39,735 bases of DNA. Origin: Rubrivivax sp. A210 (GTDB lineage Bacteria > Pseudomonadota > Gammaproteobacteria > Burkholderiales > Burkholderiaceae_C). Positions within the stretch are counted from its first letter, which is position 1. Every line of letters starts with the position of its first letter. A model generated the notes under the pieces. It saw only the letters and a program-made list of their open reading frames with translations, was not told the origin of the DNA and did not search any database. Shown here in pieces: positions 1 through 7,760 of this stretch. A program made the position numbers and the translations under genes. The stretch is from assembly GCF_904426505.1 (NCBI RefSeq), contig NZ_CAJGBN010000019.1:1-39735 (forward strand), in the 5' to 3' direction.

Positions 1-2
1 CG

Positions 3-794
3 GTGGGCGCCCTCATCGCCGCCGGCCTGCTGCCCGCGGCAGTGCTGATGGTCTGCATGTTGATCGCCGCCTACGCGGTGGCGGTCTCGCGCGGCTACCC
101 GGCCGGCGTGTTCCCGGGCTGGGCCGGTGTCTTCCATGCCGCGGCGGCGGCGGTGCCGGGGCTGCTGATCGTGGTCATCATCCTGGCCGGCATCCTGTCG
201 GGCGTCTTCACCGCCACCGAGGCGGCGTCCATCGCGGTGATCTACACGCTGCTGCTGACCTTTCTGATCTACCGCACGATGAACTGGCACTACCTGATGC
301 TGGCCGCCGCCAAGGCCGTCAAGACCACCGGCGTGGTGCTGTTGCTGATCGGCGTCTCGGCCATGTTCCAGTACCTCATGGGCCTGTACGAGGTGGCCGA
401 TTTCATGGGCGAGCTGCTGGGCAAGGTGTCGACCACGCCCTGGGTCGTGTTCCTGCTCATCAACGTCATCCTCTTCGTGCTGGGCACGTTCATGGACATG
501 GCGGCCACGATCCTGATCGCCACGCCCATCTTCCTGCCCATCGCGATGAAGTTCGGCATGGACCCGGTGCAGTTCGGCATGGTGATGCTGATCAACTGCG
601 CGCTGGGCCTCAACACGCCGCCGGTGGGCACGACGCAGTTCGTCGGCTGCGCCATCGGCGAGATCTCGGTCGGCGCGGTGATGAAGACGATCTGGCCCTT
701 CTACGGCGCGTTGGTGGCGGCGCTGATGCTGGTCACCTACGTGCCCTCGTTCTCGCTGGCGCTGCCAAGGTTGCTCATGGGTTATGCCCACTGA
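3..794 (+). CDS. dctM: TRAP transporter large permease, DctM type (5' truncated)
   Basis: This is the C-terminal 263 residues of a DctM-family permease, cut off by the left window edge; full-length members are about 425 residues, so some 60 % is visible. It would be the ion-coupled, membrane-embedded subunit of a tripartite periplasmic transporter taking up carboxylates such as sugar acids. Visible support: successive hydrophobic segments, the loop 'TEAASIAV' near residues 72-79, 'GTFMDMAATILIATPIFLPI' near 161-180 and 'NTPPVGTTQFV' near 205-215, all typical of the DctM C-terminal half. The first visible codon, GTG, is not a real start. The small permease and binding protein presumably lie upstream, outside the window. 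Position 48 bp before uronate dehydrogenase suggests a uronate or aldarate substrate; that is inference. Confidence 0.93.
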   Translation: MGALIAAGLLPAAVLMVCMLIAAYAVAVSRGYPAGVFPGWAGVFHAAAAAVPGLLIVVIILAGILSGVFTATEAASIAVIYTLLLTFLIYRTMNWHYLMLAAAKAVKTTGVVLLLIGVSAMFQYLMGLYEVADFMGELLGKVSTTPWVVFLLINVILFVLGTFMDMAATILIATPIFLPIAMKFGMDPVQFGMVMLINCALGLNTPPVGTTQFVGCAIGEISVGAVMKTIWPFYGALVAALMLVTYVPSFSLALPRLLMGYAH

Positions 795-842
795 GGCGCC
801 GCCAACGCCCCGCCTTTCCAAACACTCCTTCGAGGATCTCAA

Positions 843-1658
843 ATGAGCAAAGTCGCCTTGAGCGGCGCCGGCGGCATCGTCGGCAGCATTCTGCGCAAGG
901 GCCTGCGCGAGCGCGGCATCGACCTGCGCGCGGCCGGCGGTTCGCGCCCGCTCATGCCCTTGTTTGACGGCGAGGACGTGATGCACGGCGACCTGCGCGA
1001 CCCGGCGGTGGTCGACCGGCTGCTGGCCGGCGTCGACGTGCTGATCCACATGGCCGGCACCAGCGTCGAGAAGCCACTGCCCGAGATCATCGACAACAAC
1101 CTGCGCGCGCTGGTCGAGGTCTACGAGGGCGCGCGCCGGCACAAGGTCAGAAGGGTGGTCTTCGCCAGCTCCAACCACGCCTTCGGCATGTACCCGGTGC
1201 AAGAGCGCTTGCAACTCGGCAGCGCCTACCGCCCCGATGGCTTCTACGGCCTGTCCAAGGTCTGGGGCGAGGCCCTGGCGCGCATGTACTGGGACAAGCA
1301 CGGCATCGAAGGCATCTCGCTGCGCATAGGCACGACGATGGGCAAGCCCCCCAAGAACGCGCGCCAGCTCAGCACCTGGATGGGCACCGAAGACCTGCTG
1401 CAGCTGGTGCAGCGCTGCATAGAGGCCGAATCGGTCGGCTATGCCGCGGTCTGGGGCATTTCCAACAACAGCCGTGCCTATTACGACCTCTCCGAGGGCA
1501 ATGTGATCGGCTACGAGCCGACGCAGAACGCCGAGGACTGGGCGGCCGCCCTGCTGGCCCAGCCCAACCCGCTCGACGAGGTGGCGCGCAGCTTTCAGGG
1601 CGGCGCCTTCGTGACCCAGGACTACACGCCGCCCACGCAGCGCGCCCGCCGGGCCTGA
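843..1658 (+). CDS. udh: Uronate dehydrogenase (NAD-dependent)
   Basis: Short-chain/extended-SDR enzyme of 271 residues that would oxidise D-glucuronate or D-galacturonate to the aldarolactone with NAD+. A Rossmann motif GAGGIVG sits at residues 8-14, the catalytic Tyr135-x3-Lys139 is in 'YGLSK', and the string of uronate-dehydrogenase signatures is present in order: 'SVEKP' (74-78), 'ASSNH' (108-112), 'RIG', 'LSTW', 'VWG' and a C-terminal 'FQGG'. Length and motif order match the characterised Agrobacterium and Pseudomonas enzymes as I remember them. It lies between TRAP permease and an SMP-30 lactonase, which could open the lactone product. The start is preceded by 'GAGGATCTCAA', a weak but acceptable ribosome site. 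Confidence 0.88.
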   Translation: MSKVALSGAGGIVGSILRKGLRERGIDLRAAGGSRPLMPLFDGEDVMHGDLRDPAVVDRLLAGVDVLIHMAGTSVEKPLPEIIDNNLRALVEVYEGARRHKVRRVVFASSNHAFGMYPVQERLQLGSAYRPDGFYGLSKVWGEALARMYWDKHGIEGISLRIGTTMGKPPKNARQLSTWMGTEDLLQLVQRCIEAESVGYAAVWGISNNSRAYYDLSEGNVIGYEPTQNAEDWAAALLAQPNPLDEVARSFQGGAFVTQDYTPPTQRARRA

Positions 1659-1671
1659 GCCGCAAGAAGCC

Positions 1672-2637
1672 ATGAACGAACCCGCCTTCACGCCCAGCCT
1701 GCGCTACCCCGATCCGGCGCTGGAGATCCTGGACCCCAGCTTCACCAAGTACCGCATCTACAGCAGCGCGGTGGAACGCCTGGGCAGCGGCATGCGCTGG
1801 GCCGAGGGACCGGTGTACTTTCCGGCCGGGCGCTACCTGCTGGTCAGCGACATCCCCAACAACCGCGTGATGCGCTACGACGAGGTCAGCGGCGCCTGGG
1901 GCGAGTTCCGCAAGCCGTCCAACTTTGCCAACGGCCACGCCCGCGACGGCCAGGGGCGCTTGGTCTCCTGCGAACACCTCACGCGCCGCATCACCCGCAC
2001 CGAATTCGACGGCCGCATCGTCGTGCTGGCCGACCGCTTCAACGGCAAGCGGCTGAATTCACCGAACGACGTGGTCTGCAGGTCCGACGGTTCGGTCTGG
2101 TTCACCGACCCGCCCTTCGGCATCAGCGGCGATTGGGAAGGCGATGCCGCGACGCCGGAGCTGCCGCATTCGGTCTACCGCATCGCGCCCGATGGCCAGC
2201 TAGGCTTGGTCACGGTCGAGCTTGCCGGACCCAACGGCCTGGCTTTCACGCCCGACGAGAAGGCGATCTACATCGTCGAATCGCGCGCCCAGCCCAGCCG
2301 CAAGATCTGGCGCTACGAGATCGCGGCCGATGGCGCGACCCTCGCCCACAAGACGCTTGCAGTCGATGCCGGCGGCGCCGGCGCCATCGACGGCATCTGC
2401 GTCGACGCAGACGGCAACCTCTGGTGCGGCTGGGGCAGCGACGGCCGGCCGGGCGCGAGTTCAGCCGATCTCGACGGCGTGATGGTCTTCAACCCCGCAG
2501 GCCGCGCCATAGGCTTCATCCGCCTGCCCGAGCGCTGCGCCAACCTCTGCTTCGGCGGGCCCAAGCGCAACCGGCTCTACATGGCGGCCAGCCATTCGCT
2601 GTACGCGCTTTACGTCGGGGTCAGGGGCGCGGCCTGA
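1672..2637 (+). CDS. SMP-30/gluconolactonase-family sugar lactone hydrolase
   Basis: A 321-residue six-bladed beta-propeller lactonase of the SMP-30/gluconolaconase/LRE family, probably cytoplasmic as no signal peptide is seen. Divalent-metal ligands expected for the family are present: Glu45 in 'AEGP', Asn132 in 'NSPND', Asn188 in 'GPNGLAF' and Asp240 in 'IDGI'. The gene follows udh by 13 bp, so the two are probably co-transcribed. Inference: it hydrolyses the aldarolactone made by uronate dehydrogenase to the open aldarate. Substrate specificity within this family cannot be read from sequence, and gluconolactone or another lactone is equally allowed. Confidence 0.85.
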   Translation: MNEPAFTPSLRYPDPALEILDPSFTKYRIYSSAVERLGSGMRWAEGPVYFPAGRYLLVSDIPNNRVMRYDEVSGAWGEFRKPSNFANGHARDGQGRLVSCEHLTRRITRTEFDGRIVVLADRFNGKRLNSPNDVVCRSDGSVWFTDPPFGISGDWEGDAATPELPHSVYRIAPDGQLGLVTVELAGPNGLAFTPDEKAIYIVESRAQPSRKIWRYEIAADGATLAHKTLAVDAGGAGAIDGICVDADGNLWCGWGSDGRPGASSADLDGVMVFNPAGRAIGFIRLPERCANLCFGGPKRNRLYMAASHSLYALYVGVRGAA

Positions 2638-2700
2638 GCAGGGGGTGGGCAGGGCGGTTCAATCGCGCCGGCCGCCCCAGCGCGTTTCGCCCAGGTTCCG

Positions 2701-3429
2701 CTACAAATCGAAGTTTGTCGGCATCATCACCACGTCGCGGATGGTCATGCCGCGCGGCCGCGTGAGCATGAAGATCACCACCTCGGCCACCTCGCTGGCC
2801 TCGAGCAGGCTGCCCGCGGCCTTGGCCTCGGCCAGCTTCTCGGCCGGCCAGTCGGCGAGCAGGGCGCTGATCACCGGGCCGGGCGAGATGGAGCCGACGC
2901 GCAGGCCGTGCTTGAAGACCTGGCGCCGCACCGTCTGCACGAAGCAGTTGATGGCCCACTTGGACGCGGCATAGACCGGTTCCCAGGGTGTGGGGTAGTG
3001 GGCCGCGAGCGAGCTGGTGACGATGATGTCGCCTGACCCACGCGCAATCATGTGGGGCAGCACGTCGTGCACGTTCTTCATCACGACGTTGACGTTGAGG
3101 TTGAGCATGCGGTCCATTGCCGCCGTGTCGGCATCGACGAGATCGCCGCCGACATAGGTGCCGGCATTGGCGTGGAAGATGTCCAGCCGGCCGGCCTGCT
3201 CGAGGATGCGGGGCATCAGCGCCGCGCAGGCCTGGGGGTCGAGCAGGTCGAGCACCAGCGGTGTCGCCGCCTCGCCCAGCCGGCTGCAGGCCGCCTTCAG
3301 TGTCGCCCCGTCGCGGTCGACCAGCACCACGCGGGCGCCGGCGGCCAGCAGGGCCTCGGTACTCGCCAGCCCTATGCCCGATGCGGCGCCGGTGACGGCC
3401 GCGACCTTGCCTTGCAGTTCTCTTGCCAT
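2701..3429 (-). CDS. rbtD: Ribitol 2-dehydrogenase-like SDR oxidoreductase
   Basis: Classical 242-residue short-chain dehydrogenase. It shows TGAASGIG (13-20), NAG (88-90), catalytic Ser139/140, Tyr153 and Lys157. The segments 'GRLDIFHANAG' (80-90) and 'WEPVYAASK' (149-157), and the C-terminal 'IRDVVMMPTNFDL' closely resemble the Klebsiella ribitol 2-dehydrogenase as I recall it, which converts ribitol to D-ribulose with NAD+. I chose the ATG at 3429 because AAGGAGAG lies just upstream; the reading frame continues further but without family homology. The gene converges on the SMP-30 lactonase and is head-to-head with the GntR gene 301 bp away. The true polyol substrate is uncertain. Confidence 0.8.
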   Translation of the reverse strand: MARELQGKVAAVTGAASGIGLASTEALLAAGARVVLVDRDGATLKAACSRLGEAATPLVLDLLDPQACAALMPRILEQAGRLDIFHANAGTYVGGDLVDADTAAMDRMLNLNVNVVMKNVHDVLPHMIARGSGDIIVTSSLAAHYPTPWEPVYAASKWAINCFVQTVRRQVFKHGLRVGSISPGPVISALLADWPAEKLAEAKAAGSLLEASEVAEVVIFMLTRPRGMTIRDVVMMPTNFDL

Positions 3430-3679
3430 GATGAGGCTCTCCTTCTTGGGCACCCGCGGCGGCGGGCATGGGGTGAGACAAGGGCCGCCTTCGCAGCGGC
3501 GCAGGCCCGAACGATAGGCCTTGCCGCCCCAGGCTGCGCGTATGGCCTTGACCGCCATGGATACGAAATTGCGAGCCAGGCTAGGCGCTTTCCCTGAGCG
3601 GGTGGAAATCGCAGGGCTTTGAGCCGCAGCTGGCCTGTCCGGGGCGCGCAGGGCGGTGCAGGGAGCCGGCAGGCGCAAG

Positions 3680-3708
3680 TTGACAAGGCGAACAAGACCT
3701 TGCAAACT
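3680..3708 (+). promoter_or_regulatory. Candidate sigma-70 promoter of the gntR operon
   Basis: A perfect -35 hexamer TTGACA lies at 3680-3685. With a 17-bp spacer the -10 would be CAAACT at 3703-3708, a weak match, giving a start of transcription near 3715 inside the palindrome. The -35 is directly seen; the -10 and start site are inference. Confidence 0.45.
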
Positions 3709-3729
3709 CTAGTCCTATAGAGGACTAGA
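3708..3729. promoter_or_regulatory. Operator palindrome for the GntR regulator
   Basis: Perfect 9-bp arms TCTAGTCCT (3708-3716) and AGGACTAGA (3721-3729) flank a 4-bp spacer, ending one base before the gntR start codon. The likely ribosome-binding GAGG (3720-3723) lies inside the right half. Position suggests autorepression of the gntR/bug/amidohydrolase operon. No second copy was noticed elsewhere in the window. Confidence 0.7.
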
Positions 3730-3730
3730 T

Positions 3731-4465
3731 ATGCCAAGCCTGCGTCTTGTCGAATCCGAACCCGGCCAGAGCCGCTATGGCGCGCTGGCCGCGGCCATGC
3801 GCTCGCGCATCATCGCCGGTGAGTGGCCGCCGGGCAGCGCCATTCCGGCCGAGCAGGCGCTGGCCGCCGAGCACGGCGTCGCGCTTGGCACCATGCGGCG
3901 GGCACTGGACCTGCTGGCCGAGCAAGGCCTGGTCGAGCGCAGCCACGGCCGCGGCACCTTCGTTCGGCAGGGGCTGAGCGGCGCGACCATGCTGCGCTTC
4001 TTCCGCTTCGGCGCGGCCGGTGAACAGGCGCCGCAGTCGCGCATCCTGGCGCGCGAGGCGCTGGCGGCGCCGGCCGAGGTGGCGCGCGTGCTGGCGATCG
4101 GCCCCGGCGAGCAGGCCTTGCGGCTGAAGCGGCTGCGCACGGTGGGCGGCCAGCCGGCGCTGCTGGAGGAGATCTGGCTGCCGTTGCCCCTGTTCGCGCC
4201 GCTGACCGGGGGCGACCCGGCCGGCTGGGGCGATCTGCTCTATCCCTTCTATGCCGAGCGCTGCGGCGTCCATGTGCAGCGTGCCGTCGACACCATAGGT
4301 TTTGGCCGCCTCGGCGCCGTCCAGGCGCGGGCGCTGCGCCTGGCGGCAGGCCACCCCTGCGCACGCGTGCAGCGCCAGGCCTTCGACCTGGCCGGCCGCT
4401 GCGTCGAATGGCGCACGACGCTGGGCGACGCCAACGCCTTCCACTACACCGTTGCCATCACCTGA
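3731..4465 (+). CDS. GntR-family transcriptional regulator, HutC/UTRA subfamily
   Basis: A 244-residue regulator. Residues about 10-80 form a GntR winged helix ('RSRIIAGEWPPGSAIPAEQ', then 'GVALGTMRRALDLLAEQGLVERSHGRGTFV'). Residues about 95-240 fit a UTRA effector-binding domain, which binds small metabolites and controls release from DNA. It is the first gene of a tight operon: the Bug-family binding protein starts 8 bp after its stop and the amidohydrolase follows. An operator-like palindrome abuts its start codon. The effector is presumably a sugar acid or other carboxylate imported by the local transporters; this is inferred from context only. Confidence 0.9.
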   Translation: MPSLRLVESEPGQSRYGALAAAMRSRIIAGEWPPGSAIPAEQALAAEHGVALGTMRRALDLLAEQGLVERSHGRGTFVRQGLSGATMLRFFRFGAAGEQAPQSRILAREALAAPAEVARVLAIGPGEQALRLKRLRTVGGQPALLEEIWLPLPLFAPLTGGDPAGWGDLLYPFYAERCGVHVQRAVDTIGFGRLGAVQARALRLAAGHPCARVQRQAFDLAGRCVEWRTTLGDANAFHYTVAIT

Positions 4466-4473
4466 GGATGCCC

Positions 4474-5466
4474 ATGACCCTGCTCGAACTCTCGCGCCGC
4501 CGCGGCCTGCTGGCCGCCGGCGCTGCCCTGCTCGCGGCCCCGTTGGGCCGCGCTTTCGCCGCCGGCGACATTGCCGGTGGGAGGCCCATCACGCTGGTGG
4601 TGAGCTACCCCGCCGGCGGCGGTGCCGATGTGATGGCGCGGCTCATTGCGCCGCGCATGGCCGAGGCACTGGGCCAGCCCGTCATCGTCGAGAACAAGCC
4701 CGGGGCCAGCGGCACAGTGGCCGCGGCCCAGGTGGCACGCGCCACGCCAGACGGCTCCATGCTGCTGCTCGACGCCTCGTCCTTTGCCGTCAACCCCTCG
4801 CTGTTCGACAAGCTGCCCTACGACACGGCCAGCGCCTTCGCGCCGCTGGCCGTGCTGGCGGCTTACCCCAATGTGCTGGTCTGCACCGCCAGCTTCGAGG
4901 CCCGCTCGGTGGCCGACGTGCTGCGCCTGGCCCGCGCCAGGCCCGGCACGCTGGCCTATGCCTCGTCGGGCAATGGCTCGGCCCAGCACCTGGCCGGCGC
5001 GCTGTTCGAGGCCATGGCCAAGGTCGAGATGTCGCACATCCCGTACCGCGGCGGCGGCCCGGCTCTCAATGACGTGATGGGCGGCCAGGTGCCGCTCTTC
5101 TTTGCCAATGTGGCCTCGTCGCTGGGGCACATCCGGTCGGGCCGGCTGCGCGCGCTGGCGGTGACGTCCAGGCTGCGCTCGCGCGTGCTGCCCGAGGTGC
5201 CGGCGCTGGAGGAGGCCGGGCTCAAGGGCTACGAGGTGCTGGAGTGGAACCCGGTGCTGGCACAGGCCGCCGTTCCGGCCGCGGTGCGCGCCAGGCTGGC
5301 CGCGGCCATCCGCAAGGCCATGTCCGACCCCGAGGTGCTGGCGCGCGTGCGCGCGCTCGGAGGCGAGGTCTTCGGCGGCAACGAGCCCGAGGCCGCCAAC
5401 TTCCTGAAGGCCCAGCAGGCGCTGTGGGCGAAGGTGGTGCGCGAGCGCCGCATCACGCGCGAGTGA
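4474..5466 (+). CDS. Bug/TctC-family tripartite tricarboxylate transporter binding protein
   Basis: Periplasmic substrate-binding protein of about 330 residues, the normal length for the Bug family that is greatly expanded in Burkholderiales. The N terminus carries a signal peptide with an arginine cluster ('SRRRGLLAAGAALLAAP', 'GRAFA|A'). Mature-protein signatures are 'ITLVVSYPAGGGADVMAR', 'VIVENKPGASG', 'HIPYRGGGPALNDVMGGQV' and 'GRLRALAVTS'. I chose ATG 4474 over ATG 4468 because the only ribosome site, GAGG at 4464-4467, abuts 4468 but is 6 bp from 4474. No TctA or TctB membrane subunits are nearby, so it either borrows them or works as a sensor/scavenger. Ligand unknown, probably a carboxylate. 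Confidence 0.9.
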   Translation: MTLLELSRRRGLLAAGAALLAAPLGRAFAAGDIAGGRPITLVVSYPAGGGADVMARLIAPRMAEALGQPVIVENKPGASGTVAAAQVARATPDGSMLLLDASSFAVNPSLFDKLPYDTASAFAPLAVLAAYPNVLVCTASFEARSVADVLRLARARPGTLAYASSGNGSAQHLAGALFEAMAKVEMSHIPYRGGGPALNDVMGGQVPLFFANVASSLGHIRSGRLRALAVTSRLRSRVLPEVPALEEAGLKGYEVLEWNPVLAQAAVPAAVRARLAAAIRKAMSDPEVLARVRALGGEVFGGNEPEAANFLKAQQALWAKVVRERRITRE

Positions 5467-5473
5467 GGGGGCG

Positions 5474-6289
5474 ATGCCTGCCAACGATTCTTCGGCCGCG
5501 GGCTGGGACTGCCACGTCCACGTCTTCGATGCCGCGGCGCCGGTGCGGCCGGGCCACTACCTGCCCGCGCACCGGCCCCTGGGCGAGATCGAGGCCCTGG
5601 CGCAGCACCACGGCGTGGGCCATCTGGTGCTGGTCCAGCCCAGCGTCTACGGCAGCGACAACGCGGTGATGCTGCGGGCGCTGGAAGCCGCGGCGGGCCG
5701 GCACCGCGGCGTGGCCGTGGTCGACACGGACATCAGCGACGCCGAACTCGACCGCCTCCATGCCGCCGGCGTGCGCGGCGCGCGCTTCAACCTCGTCTCG
5801 CCGGCCGGCCACAGCGGCGATGTGGCGGCCGACCTGGCCGCACTCGCGCCGCGGCTGCGCGAGCGCGGCTGGCATGTGCAGTGGTACGTGCAAGCCGACG
5901 CCTTGCCTCGCCTGGTGGCCTGGCAGGCCGAGACCGGCCTGCGCTTCGTGCTCGACCATCTGGCGGGGCTGGGCACGGCCCAGGCCGATGACGCCCCGGC
6001 CTGGGCCGCGGCCCGGGCGCTGGCCGCGGGCGGGGCCTGGATCAAGCTGTCGGGCTGGTACCGCCTGGGTGCCACGCACCCCTATGCCGCGCTGCAGCCC
6101 CATGTGCAGCGCGTGGCCGCGATGTTTGGGCCGCGCATGGTCTGGGGTTCCGATTGGCCGCACACCGGCATTGCGCCCGCGCAGCTGCCGGGCTATGGCG
6201 CGACCCAGGCGCCGGTTCTCGCGGCGCTGGGTGAGGCAGGCTTCGACGCGGTCCTCAGCGATCAGGCCCGCGCGCTCTATGGCGGTTAG
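5474..6289 (+). CDS. Amidohydrolase-2 family lactonase/hydrolase
   Basis: A 271-residue TIM-barrel enzyme of the amidohydrolase-2 (PF04909-type) group. The metal-site signature 'WDCHVHVF' has Asp12, His14 and His16. A second conserved block is 'FVLDHLAG' (strand 6 region), and the C-terminal 'VWGSDWPH' supplies the family Asp. Relatives include LigI-type pyrone lactonases and D-galactarolactone isomerase, so a lactone made by uronate dehydrogenase is a plausible substrate; specificity is inference. It starts 7 bp after the binding-protein stop and so belongs to the GntR operon. No signal peptide is seen, so it is cytoplasmic. Confidence 0.85.
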   Translation: MPANDSSAAGWDCHVHVFDAAAPVRPGHYLPAHRPLGEIEALAQHHGVGHLVLVQPSVYGSDNAVMLRALEAAAGRHRGVAVVDTDISDAELDRLHAAGVRGARFNLVSPAGHSGDVAADLAALAPRLRERGWHVQWYVQADALPRLVAWQAETGLRFVLDHLAGLGTAQADDAPAWAAARALAAGGAWIKLSGWYRLGATHPYAALQPHVQRVAAMFGPRMVWGSDWPHTGIAPAQLPGYGATQAPVLAALGEAGFDAVLSDQARALYGG

Positions 6290-6310
6290 CCCGACGAGGC
6301 CTGCGGGCTC

Positions 6311-7636
6311 TCAGTCGACGATGGCCTGCGACACCAGGTCCTTCATCGCGCGGCGGTAGTAGGCGCGCAGCGGGCTCGGTGCCTGGCTCATGTAGACACC
6401 GCAGATTTGCTCCTTGGGCTCGGCCCAGAAGAAGGTGCCGGCATAGCCTGCCCACATGAATTCACCGGCCGAGCCGTGTACACCGGCCATGCCGTCGCCC
6501 TGGCGCACCATGAAGCCGAGGCCGAAGGTGTAGCCGGCCACGCCCATCAGCAGCGCGCCGGGGTTGACGGCCGCTGACGCCAGCACCGGGCCCAGGTGGT
6601 CGGAAGTCATCAGCTGCACCGTGCTGCGCGAGAGAATGCGCGTGCCCTCGAGCTGGCCGCCATTGAGCATGGCCTGGCAGTAGCGCAGGTAGTCGCCCGC
6701 GGTGCTGACACCACCGGCGCCGCCCGAATCATTGCCGGGGGTCTGGCTCACGTCGATGAGCTTGTTGTCGACGCCGGTGGCCGGGTCCTTCGGGAAGGCC
6801 TCGGCCAGGCGCGCGGCCTTGGCCGCCGGCACCGAGAAGCCGCTGTCGACCATCTTGAGCGGCTTGAACAAGCGCTGCTGCAGAAAGTCTCCGAGGCGCT
6901 GGCCCGACACCGCCTCGACCACGCGGCCTTGCACGTCCACCGACAGGCTGTATTCCCAGGCCGTGCCCGGCTGCTGCGCCAGCGGCGCCTTGCCCAGGCC
7001 CTCGGCCATCTCGGCGCCCGACAGCGTGCGCGCGTCATAGTCCAGCGTGGGCTTGTAGACCCCAGCCTTGATGTAGGCCTCGCGCACCAGCGTGTTCTTG
7101 GTCAGCTCGCCATAGGCCAGGCCCGAGGTGTGGCGCAGCAGATCCTGGATCGTCGGCTCGCGATTGGCCGGCACCAGCTTGTAGGCCACGCCGCCGAACA
7201 CGGGGTCGAAGGTGGGCGCGCTGACCATGGGGTTCTTGAACGAGGGCAGGAACTTGCCCACCGGGTCGGTGAGCTGCACCCGGCCGTCCTCGACCAGCAT
7301 CATCAGCGCGGTCGAGGCCAGCGGCTTGGTCATCGAGTAGATGCGGAAGATCGAATCGGTGGCCATGGCGCCGCCGCTGGCGTTGTTGAGGCTGCCGAAG
7401 GCCTTGGCATAGACCAGCTTGCCCTTGCGCGCCACCATCACCACGGCGCCGGGCAGTTTCTTGTCGGTGATCTCCTTCTGGAACACCGTGGTCAGCTTGT
7501 CCAGCCGCTCGGACGACATGCCCACGCTCTCGGGCGCGGCCGTGGGCAGTGCCTGGGCCAGCGCGGCGCCGGCGGCCAGCGCTGCGACGGCGGCCAGCAG
7601 GGTGGGCACAAGACTGGAACGTTGGGTGTGGGCCAT
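6311..7636 (-). CDS. Serine hydrolase, class C beta-lactamase/esterase (EstB-like) family
   Basis: A 441-residue exported serine hydrolase of the beta-lactamase/transpeptidase-like fold. A signal peptide covers about residues 1-28 (hydrophobic run ending 'AGAALAQA'). The catalytic Ser-x-x-Lys is S101-M-T-K104 in 'IYSMTKPLAS'; 'WEYSLSVDVQG' supplies the second-motif tyrosine (YSL rather than the YxN of true class C enzymes), and 'HGSAG' near the C terminus stands in for the KTG box. These departures favour an esterase or peptidase over antibiotic resistance. ATG 7636 was chosen because AGAGGAGA lies upstream; upstream in-frame codons have no matching ribosome site. It is convergent with the amidohydrolase (21 bp between stops). 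Confidence 0.85.
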   Translation of the reverse strand: MAHTQRSSLVPTLLAAVAALAAGAALAQALPTAAPESVGMSSERLDKLTTVFQKEITDKKLPGAVVMVARKGKLVYAKAFGSLNNASGGAMATDSIFRIYSMTKPLASTALMMLVEDGRVQLTDPVGKFLPSFKNPMVSAPTFDPVFGGVAYKLVPANREPTIQDLLRHTSGLAYGELTKNTLVREAYIKAGVYKPTLDYDARTLSGAEMAEGLGKAPLAQQPGTAWEYSLSVDVQGRVVEAVSGQRLGDFLQQRLFKPLKMVDSGFSVPAAKAARLAEAFPKDPATGVDNKLIDVSQTPGNDSGGAGGVSTAGDYLRYCQAMLNGGQLEGTRILSRSTVQLMTSDHLGPVLASAAVNPGALLMGVAGYTFGLGFMVRQGDGMAGVHGSAGEFMWAGYAGTFFWAEPKEQICGVYMSQAPSPLRAYYRRAMKDLVSQAIVD

Positions 7637-7760
7637 GTCGGGTCTCCTCTTGCGGTTTGTGGTGGCGGCTGTTGCGAGCGGCAGTGCCGCCGCGGCCATG
7701 GTGCCCCAAATCCGGCCGTGGCCCAGCAGGGCTTTCACCGGCGGGCCGGCCCCTCGCGCG

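Larger units (their letters stand above)
3430..3730. promoter_or_regulatory. Divergent intergenic region, rbtD-like / gntR
   Basis: This 301-bp stretch holds no gene that I can support; the frames crossing it are low-complexity GC-rich translations. Its right end carries the GntR promoter and operator, listed separately. The left end holds the ribosome site of the SDR gene. No clear promoter for the SDR gene could be picked out. Confidence 0.6.

Noticed and set aside
6311..7636. Beta-lactam resistance gene
   Set aside because: The SxxK motif is present but the second and third motifs are YSL and HGSAG, which fit the esterase/peptidase branch better than class C beta-lactamases.
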